DNA from: Thermoguttaceae bacterium
GTDB taxonomy: Bacteria; Planctomycetota; Planctomycetia; Pirellulales; Thermoguttaceae
Length of the DNA stretch: 12,767 nucleotides
Direction: 5' to 3'
Assembly (NCBI GenBank): GCA_024653385.1
Contig: JANLFZ010000017.1
Location: 9,930-22,696 of the forward strand
A program made the position numbers and the translations under genes. The notes under the pieces were generated by a model. It searched no databases. It saw nothing but the letters and a program-made list of their open reading frames with translations, and was not told the origin of the DNA. How positions within the stretch are numbered: position 1 is the first letter of the stretch; each line of letters starts with the position of its first letter. This document shows, in pieces, positions 1-5,416 of this stretch.

Positions 1-1
1 G

Positions 2-484
2 GAGGACAAGCGAGACATCTGCCAGAACGCGATTGACCTGGCAAATAGCCTGGGCCGGTCGATGCCCAAGGTCGCCATCCTTTCGGCCGTAGAAACGGTG
101 ACGACGAAGATCCCCTCGACGATCGACGCCGCGGCGCTCTGCAAGATGGCCGACCGAGGGCAGATCACCGGTGCTCTGCTGGATGGTCCGCTCGCCATGG
201 ACAACGCCATCAGTCTCATAGCTGCGAAGACCAAAGGCATCGCATCGCCGGTCGCAGGCGACGCCGATATTCTCGTCGCCCCGGACCTGGAGGCGGGAAA
301 CATCTTGGCCAAGCTACTGACGTTCCTGGCCAAAGCCGACGCCGCAGGGCTCGTTCTCGGCGCGCGGGTTCCCATCATCCTCACCAGCCGAGCCGACAGC
401 GTGCGGACCCGCATGGCCTCCTGCGGGGTCGCCCTGCTGGTCGCCCACGCGCGGCGCACTGGTCAAATCGAGAGCATATCATGA
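2..484 (+). CDS. pta: Phosphate acetyl/butyryltransferase, C-terminal part (5' end outside window)
   Basis: The reading frame is open from the first bases of the window, so only the last 160 residues are seen. The ATG at 62 is internal, because the sequence before it (EDKRDICQNAIDLANSLGRS) continues the family fold. Conserved blocks of the PTA/PTB family are clear: GALLDGPLAMDNAIS, then GDADILVAPDLEAGNILAK, then LGARVPIILTSRADS close to the C terminus. The enzyme interconverts acetyl-CoA plus phosphate with acetyl phosphate plus CoA in the cytoplasm. The sequence style matches the PTA domain of 'bifunctional enoyl-CoA hydratase (MaoC)/phosphate acetyltransferase' proteins, but the N-terminal half is missing, so a fusion cannot be judged. 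The stop overlaps the acetate kinase start in an ATGA, so the pair is translationally coupled and most likely forms the acetyl-CoA to acetate plus ATP route. A butyryl- rather than acetyl-specific enzyme is possible. Confidence 0.9.
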   Translation, partial: EDKRDICQNAIDLANSLGRSMPKVAILSAVETVTTKIPSTIDAAALCKMADRGQITGALLDGPLAMDNAISLIAAKTKGIASPVAGDADILVAPDLEAGNILAKLLTFLAKADAAGLVLGARVPIILTSRADSVRTRMASCGVALLVAHARRTGQIESIS

Positions 485-1713
485 GCGATGCAATCATTGT
501 TCTCAACGCAGGTTCCTTCAGCCTCAAGTTCTCAATCTACGGGGTCGCGAACCGGGAACTGAACTTGGTGGCAAGGGGACAGATCGAAGGGTTGGGCACG
601 TCGCCACATTTCAAGGCGAAGGACCAACAGGGCCGCTCGCTGGCCCATGCATCACTGGGCGGCTCGATGCCAGGCTTCGGGCATCCGGAGGCCTTCGCGC
701 ACTTGTCAGTCTGGGCCCGCCAGCAATTTGGCGGCAAATTCTCACCCGTCGCCGTGGGGCACCGGATGGTGCATGGCGGCACAGAGTTCACCAGCCCGAC
801 GCTCATCGACGCCGAAGTCCTTTCAAGACTGGAACGGCTTATTCCGTTGGTGCCGCTGCACCAGCCGCACAACCTGGCCGCCGTGAAGGGCGTGATCCAG
901 TTGCGGCCTGACCTCATTCAGGTCGCCTGCTTCGACACGGCATTTCATCGTACGAAGCCGAAGGTGGCAGACCGCTTCGGCCTGCCCGACGAGATGTTTG
1001 GGCAGGGCGTGCGCCGCTGGGGTTTTCACGGATTGTCCTACGAATTCATCGCGGGCCAGTTACGGCGGATTGCACCGGACATTTCCGCGGGCCGGGTGAT
1101 CGTGGCACACCTCGGCAGCGGCGCCAGCCTATGCGCCATGAAGGACGGTCAGAGCGTAGATACCACGATGGGTTTCTCGGCGCTCGATGGCTTGCCAATG
1201 GGTACGCGCTGCGGAAATCTTGATCCCGGCGTGATCCTCTTCCTGCTCCGGCAGGGTTGGAACGTCGATCGGATCGAAGACCTCCTCTACAAGAAGTCCG
1301 GCCTCTTGGGGATCTCCGGCATGAGCAACGACGTGCGCGTTCTTCTGGCCAGTGATCGCCCGGCGGCAGCCGAGGCGATCGAGTTCTTCGTGCATCGCAT
1401 CGTTCGCGAGATCGGCTCGCTGACGGCAGCACTAGGCGGCTTGGATGCGCTCGTCTTCACCGCGGGCATTGGCGAGAACTCCCCGGTGATCCGTCAACGA
1501 GTGTGCAAGGGCCTCGCGTGGCTGGGCGTCCACATCGACCCAGATGCCAACGGACACGGAAGTACGCGCATCTCTCCCGCAGGGCAGTCTCCATCGGTAT
1601 GGGTGATTCCAACCGATGAGGAGGCTGTGATCGCCTCGCATACTCTGGCTGTTGTCCGCGCGCTGAAGGGTGGGCCGCAGGAGGAGACACGGCTGTGTCG
1701 ATTGACCGACTGA
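481..1713 (+). CDS. ackA: Acetate kinase
   Basis: This 410-residue protein has the usual length of acetate kinase, which transfers phosphate between acetyl phosphate and ADP. Family landmarks are present in order: N-terminal phosphate loop NAGSFSLKF (N9, K16), GHRMVHGG with the substrate Arg at about R95, FDTAFH (D152), WGFHG (H183), GSGASLCA, MGTRCG (R243), FTAGIGENS, and a late PTDEE (E380/E381) matching the metal-binding Glu. All residues I associate with catalysis are therefore kept. One oddity is Phe13, where the loop normally reads GSSS. The start ATG at 481 is fixed by its overlap with the pta stop and by the loop beginning at residue 9. The 3' end overlaps the transporter gene by 19 bp. 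With Pta it would make ATP by substrate-level phosphorylation during overflow or fermentative growth, or activate acetate in reverse. A butyrate or propionate kinase is less likely given the close match to acetate kinase motifs. Confidence 0.95.
   Translation: MSDAIIVLNAGSFSLKFSIYGVANRELNLVARGQIEGLGTSPHFKAKDQQGRSLAHASLGGSMPGFGHPEAFAHLSVWARQQFGGKFSPVAVGHRMVHGGTEFTSPTLIDAEVLSRLERLIPLVPLHQPHNLAAVKGVIQLRPDLIQVACFDTAFHRTKPKVADRFGLPDEMFGQGVRRWGFHGLSYEFIAGQLRRIAPDISAGRVIVAHLGSGASLCAMKDGQSVDTTMGFSALDGLPMGTRCGNLDPGVILFLLRQGWNVDRIEDLLYKKSGLLGISGMSNDVRVLLASDRPAAAEAIEFFVHRIVREIGSLTAALGGLDALVFTAGIGENSPVIRQRVCKGLAWLGVHIDPDANGHGSTRISPAGQSPSVWVIPTDEEAVIASHTLAVVRALKGGPQEETRLCRLTD
1679..1684 (+). promoter_or_regulatory. 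Ribosome binding site for the transporter GTG start
   Basis: AGGAGG lies inside the end of ackA, 10 bases before the GTG at 1695. This strong Shine-Dalgarno match decides for the GTG start over the next in-frame Met (residue 19), which falls inside the first membrane segment. Confidence 0.7.
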
Positions 1714-2570
1714 TCAATGCTCTCGTCACGATCACGCTTGTCGAGCTGATGGTAGCCATTGGCCTGGGTGTGACACTTGGCGACGTGATTAGCGTGTTCA
1801 AGACGCCGCGTCTCATGGTCCAAGCCGCATTGGCGAACTATGTTTGCGTTCCGGCAGCCGCAGTTGGCTTACTGCTCTTGCTGCATACCAAACCGATGAT
1901 CGCCGCCGGTTTCCTTATTGTCGCGGTCTGCCCAGGAGCCCCGTACGGTCCGCCATTCACATCGATCGCCAAGGGGAACGTGGCGGTGTCGGTCGGATTG
2001 ATGGTGGTCCTGGCCGGGTCGTCCGCGCTGGTCGCGCCACTGCTTCTGTACTGGCTGTTGCCGTTGATGTCGCGAAGCGAGGCGCTGGACGTGAATGCGG
2101 CCAAGATGGTCTTCACCTTGCTGGTGATTCAACTCTTGCCCCTGTGTGCCGGGCTGGGCGTGCGCCATTGGCTCCCGAACATGGCCCGTGGACTGCTGAA
2201 ACCGGCCAACCTCTTGAGCACGTTTCTCAACCTGTCGGTGATTGGGCTGGTCCTTGTCGTCCATTTCGAGACGCTGATGGCGATCCGCCCACTCGGTTTC
2301 GCGGGAATGCTCGCCTTGGTTCTCGCTGCTTTGGCCGCTGGTTGGTTGCTGGGAATGCCGGGCGCCGGCAACCGCAAGGCCATGGCGATTACGACTTCGG
2401 TGCGCAATGTCGGCGTCAGCCTCGTGATTGCTACTGGTAGCTTCCCAGGCACACCGGCCGTGACTGCCACACTGGCGTTCGCGTTGTTTCAGACTATCGT
2501 TATGGCGTTTGTTGCTCTCAGTTGGGGTCGTCTGACGCCGGCCATACCTGGAAGCATGACTTCCTCATGA
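1695..2570 (+). CDS. BASS-like (bile acid:sodium symporter superfamily) membrane transporter
   Basis: A 291-residue, very hydrophobic protein with about eight to nine predicted membrane spans (roughly residues 9-29, 40-62, 68-86, 97-125, 138-157, 172-193, 200-223 and 258-280, with a reentrant stretch near 233-250). LGVTLGDVISVFKTPR near the start and VCPGAPYGPPFTSIAKGNVA after the second or third span fit the BASS superfamily. In known BASS proteins the late crossover motif is about E-x-G-x-Q-N and its Glu and Gln bind sodium. Here the aligned stretch is TTSVRNVG (T233-G240), so Arg237 appears to stand where Gln is expected, and the Glu is absent. Sodium coupling is therefore doubtful. The gene overlaps ackA by 19 bp, so I infer a substrate linked to Pta-AckA flux, such as a small organic acid, but nothing in the sequence shows it. 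The last codons lie in a tandem 19-bp repeat. Confidence 0.7.
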   Translation: MSIDRLINALVTITLVELMVAIGLGVTLGDVISVFKTPRLMVQAALANYVCVPAAAVGLLLLLHTKPMIAAGFLIVAVCPGAPYGPPFTSIAKGNVAVSVGLMVVLAGSSALVAPLLLYWLLPLMSRSEALDVNAAKMVFTLLVIQLLPLCAGLGVRHWLPNMARGLLKPANLLSTFLNLSVIGLVLVVHFETLMAIRPLGFAGMLALVLAALAAGWLLGMPGAGNRKAMAITTSVRNVGVSLVIATGSFPGTPAVTATLAFALFQTIVMAFVALSWGRLTPAIPGSMTSS

Positions 2571-2592
2571 AAGCATGAGTTCCTCATGAAAG
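2552..2592 (+). repeat. Tandem 19-bp duplication with inner inverted repeats at the transporter stop / glgP leader
   Basis: AAGCATGACTTCCTCATGA (2552-2570) is followed directly by AAGCATGAGTTCCTCATGA (2571-2589) with one mismatch, and the match runs on for AAG. Copy 2 holds a perfect 6-bp inverted repeat, CATGAG-TTC-CTCATG (2574-2588). Copy 1 has the 5-bp version. The first copy encodes the last residues of the transporter, including its stop. The second fills most of the 31-base gap before glgP and abuts its Shine-Dalgarno sequence. It may be simple slippage or duplication, or two operator half-sites or hairpins that tune glgP translation. No function can be shown from sequence. Confidence 0.75.
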
Positions 2593-2601
2593 GGCACTGC
2601 G

Positions 2602-5115
2602 ATGGGAAAGAAAACCACGGCAATCCTTGGGTCGTCAGCCGAATCCGATCTTCCGGCCAAGCGACTTGAACAATACGGATGTGGGCCGATTCAGTTCGCA
2701 GGCACGGACGACGCGCTCTACGAGCGGCACTTGATCTTCGACAACGTCGTCCATCCGAAAGCTGCAAGCCCGCGCGAGCGGTTCGAGGCCTTCGCGCGTT
2801 CCGTGCGGGACGTCCTCTCGCAACGATGGGTGCGCACGCAGGAGACGTACGATCGCGAGAACCCCAAGCGGGTCTACTACCTCTCCATGGAGTTTCTCCT
2901 GGGGCGCTCGTTGGCCAACAACGTCACCAACCTCCTGCTCGACGGCTTGTTGCACGAAGGGATCGAGCAGAAGGCCCTCGACTGGCTGGAGTTGCTTGAA
3001 CAAGAGCCGGACGCGGGGTTGGGAAATGGCGGACTCGGGCGTCTCGCGGCTTGCTTCCTGGACTCCATGGCCACTATGCACCTCCCGGCAACGGGTTACG
3101 GCTTACGCTACGAATACGGCATCTTTCGTCAGTCCATCAAGGACGGGTGGCAATGCGAACAGCCGGATAATTGGCTCCGTCGCTCCGACCCATGGGAAGT
3201 TGCACGCCCTCGCGAGATAGTGGAAGTCAAGTTGGCGTGCTCTTTCGAGCTGCGCGGCGGCTCGTTGCGGCCGATTCCCGGCCGGCCCAGCAGCCTGATC
3301 GGCATACCGTTCGACCGTCCCGTGGTGGGTTACGGCGGCAAGACCATCAACACCCTTCGTCTCTGGGCGGCAGCGTCACCGGACTACTTTGACTTTCAGG
3401 AATTCTCACGCGGCGATTTCGTCGGTGCGCTGGCCGAAACGCTCACCGCGGAGTCGCTTACTCGCGTCCTCTATCCCGACGATTCGACGAGCATGGGCCA
3501 GGGGCTGCGCTTTGTGCAGGAGTATTTCCTTGTCGCCTGTTCGCTCGCCGATCTGGTGCGGCGTTTCCGCCGCAGCAATGAGGACTGGCGCACGCTGCCC
3601 GAAAAGGTTGCTATCCAACTTAACGACACGCACCCTGCGCTGGCCGTGCCCGAATTGATGCGCATTCTGCTCGACGATGCCCATCTGGGCTGGGAGCAGG
3701 CCTGGGATCTCACTCAGCGGGCCCTAGCGTATACGAATCACACGCTCCTGCCGGAGGCCCTGGAGAAATGGCCGCTTGCCTGGTTCGAAATGCTGCTGCC
3801 CCGCCACCTGGAAATCGTGTTCGAGATCAACCGCCGCCTGCTCGATTCAGTCCAAGTCCGTTTCGCCGGTGATGAGGGCCGGCTGGCGCGGGTGAGCCTC
3901 ATTGAAGACGGCGGTGAACGAAAGGTCCGCATGGCCAATCTGGCTATTGTCGGCTCGCATAGCACCAACGGCGTGGCTGCCATTCACTCTGAGTTGTTGC
4001 GAAGGCAGACGGTCAAAGACCTGGCCGAGGTATTTCCTGAGCGATTCAGCAACAAGACCAACGGTGTCACACCGCGGCGCTGGTTGCTGCTGGCGAACCC
4101 GGCGCTGGCCCGCACGATTACAGAGGCGATCGGCGACGGGTGGATCACCGATCTGAGCGAGTTGAGCCGGTTGAAACCGCTTGCGGCCGACCGCGGGTTC
4201 CGCGATGCCTGCAACAAGGCCAAGCGCGAGGCCAAGTCGCGGCTCGCCGATTGGCTCCAATCGACGCTCGGAACGGCGGTCGATCCGGACTCCGTTTTCG
4301 ATTGCCAAGTGAAGCGGATCCACGAATACAAGCGGCAGTTGCTCAATGCGCTGCGGATCGTCGTGTTGTACAACCGCTTGCGCGACAATCCAGACCTTCG
4401 GATGCCGCCGCGAACGTTCTTCTTCGCCGGCAAGGCGGCCCCGGCCTACCGGCTTGCCAAGCTCATCATCAAGTTCATCAATAATCTGGCCGGCACCCTC
4501 GACGGCGATCCAGCGGTGCGTGGCCGGCTCAAGGTGGTGTTCCTGCCCGAATACTGCGCTACGCTTGCCGAACGGCTGATCCCTGCCAGCGACGTCTCGA
4601 ATCAGATCTCGACTGCCGGCTACGAAGCGAGCGGCACGAGCAACATGAAGTTCATGATGAACGGTGCGTTGACGGTCGGCACGCGCGACGGCGCGACCAT
4701 AGAAATGGCGCAAGAAGCTGGTGAAGAGAACTTCTTCTTGTTCGGTCTGACCGCCGAACAGGTGGCCGGTAGCCGCGGCTGGTACAACCCTCACTGGCAC
4801 TATGAGCATGAACCGGAAACCCGCGCGGCATTGGACCTGATCTTCTCCGACCACTTCAGCCGCTACGAACCGGGCATATTCAGCCCCTTGCGGGAGACGC
4901 TCCTGACGGGCGGCGACTATTACATGCATCTGGCGGACCTCAACGCTTACCTGGAGGCGGACAAACGCCTGATCGAGCTGTACGCCGACTCGGACGCCTG
5001 GTCGCGCAAGGTTATCGCAAACATTGCCGGCTCCGGCAGGTTTTCGAGCGACCGCACGATCGCCGAATATGCATCAGAGATCTGGAACGTTGAGCCTTGC
5101 CCGGTGACCCCATAG
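2602..5115 (+). CDS. glgP: Glycogen (alpha-glucan) phosphorylase
   Basis: An 837-residue GT35 enzyme of normal full length. It releases glucose 1-phosphate from the non-reducing ends of glycogen or maltodextrin using phosphate and pyridoxal phosphate. Landmarks in order are RVYYLSMEFLLGRSLANN (about 91-108), GNGGLGRLAACFLDSMA (about 136-152), GYGLRYEYGIFRQ, the LNDTHPALAVPELMR stretch, KRIHEYKRQLLN (about 571-582), and the PLP signature EASGTSNMKF with the cofactor lysine at K683, then MNGALTVGTRDGATIEM. The ATG at 2602 has AAAGGG seven bases upstream (2589-2594). An ATG at 2586 is out of frame. Downstream, and probably in the same transcript, lie debranching and amylase-type enzymes that would trim the limit dextrin left by this enzyme. 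The motif has Ser where many family members have Gly (GTGNMK), which the family pattern allows. Maltodextrin rather than glycogen preference cannot be excluded. Confidence 0.97.
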   Translation: MGKKTTAILGSSAESDLPAKRLEQYGCGPIQFAGTDDALYERHLIFDNVVHPKAASPRERFEAFARSVRDVLSQRWVRTQETYDRENPKRVYYLSMEFLLGRSLANNVTNLLLDGLLHEGIEQKALDWLELLEQEPDAGLGNGGLGRLAACFLDSMATMHLPATGYGLRYEYGIFRQSIKDGWQCEQPDNWLRRSDPWEVARPREIVEVKLACSFELRGGSLRPIPGRPSSLIGIPFDRPVVGYGGKTINTLRLWAAASPDYFDFQEFSRGDFVGALAETLTAESLTRVLYPDDSTSMGQGLRFVQEYFLVACSLADLVRRFRRSNEDWRTLPEKVAIQLNDTHPALAVPELMRILLDDAHLGWEQAWDLTQRALAYTNHTLLPEALEKWPLAWFEMLLPRHLEIVFEINRRLLDSVQVRFAGDEGRLARVSLIEDGGERKVRMANLAIVGSHSTNGVAAIHSELLRRQTVKDLAEVFPERFSNKTNGVTPRRWLLLANPALARTITEAIGDGWITDLSELSRLKPLAADRGFRDACNKAKREAKSRLADWLQSTLGTAVDPDSVFDCQVKRIHEYKRQLLNALRIVVLYNRLRDNPDLRMPPRTFFFAGKAAPAYRLAKLIIKFINNLAGTLDGDPAVRGRLKVVFLPEYCATLAERLIPASDVSNQISTAGYEASGTSNMKFMMNGALTVGTRDGATIEMAQEAGEENFFLFGLTAEQVAGSRGWYNPHWHYEHEPETRAALDLIFSDHFSRYEPGIFSPLRETLLTGGDYYMHLADLNAYLEADKRLIELYADSDAWSRKVIANIAGSGRFSSDRTIAEYASEIWNVEPCPVTP

Positions 5116-5188
5116 CCAAGCAGAATCAGCCGAAGTACAAAGCGGGACGTATACTTGCTGACCCGACCCCAGGCCGGAGGATGGAGCG
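5116..5188 (+). other. 73-base gap between glgP and the small ORF
   Basis: This is the longest gene-free stretch in the window. It ends in a good Shine-Dalgarno sequence, GGAGG at 5176-5180, eight bases before the ATG at 5189. TATACT at 5150-5155 resembles a -10 box, but no matching -35 box sits 16-18 bases upstream, so a promoter is only a weak possibility. No stem followed by a T run is present, so there is no intrinsic terminator, and readthrough from glgP is plausible. Confidence 0.4.
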
Positions 5189-5416
5189 ATGACCATTGAC
5201 CGCAAACAAGTGGTTGGGCTGTTTGTGGACCGCTCGTGCCAGCAATGGATCGTGCGCGACCCGGAGGGCAACTTCTGGATCCTGCCTTCGGTCGAACTAC
5301 CGTGGGAGGAGCGTCAACCCTATCAACCAACCACCGAGACGGATCTTGAGCCGGTGCCGGGACACTGCAAGGACACGCTGCGACTACCCTTTTGCACAAG
5401 TACAGGTGCATCATGA
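5189..5416 (+). CDS. Small conserved-looking protein of unknown function
   Basis: A 75-residue protein with a strong Shine-Dalgarno sequence (GGAGG at 5176-5180) and a stop that overlaps the next gene's ATG as ATGA, so it is very likely translated. The sequence has alternating hydrophobic and charged residues typical of a small beta-rich fold: QVVGLFVDRSCQQWIVRDPE, then GNFWILPSVELPWEERQPY, and TDLEPVPGHCKDTLRLPF near the end. There is no signal peptide, membrane span or metal motif. I recall similar short proteins with WVVRDPEGNFWxLP and ELEPVPGHYKxxLGLP patterns from planctomycete genomes, but that is memory, not a search. Its place between glgP and the GH63-like gene, coupled to the latter, suggests a role connected with that enzyme or a passenger that was inserted there. 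Function unknown. Confidence 0.7.
   Translation: MTIDRKQVVGLFVDRSCQQWIVRDPEGNFWILPSVELPWEERQPYQPTTETDLEPVPGHCKDTLRLPFCTSTGAS

Noticed and set aside
3847..4929. 360-codon open frame on the minus strand inside glgP
   Set aside because: It lies wholly opposite a confident glycogen phosphorylase. The translation is Arg-rich and resembles no family, as expected for an antisense shadow in GC-rich DNA.
5150..5155. TATACT as a promoter -10 box before the small ORF
   Set aside because: No -35 box is found at suitable spacing, and a single hexamer match is expected by chance.
5392..5412. TTG start seven codons upstream for the GH63-like gene
   Set aside because: The ATG at 5413 overlaps the preceding stop as ATGA and begins the expected family N terminus. 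The extension adds residues that do not look conserved.
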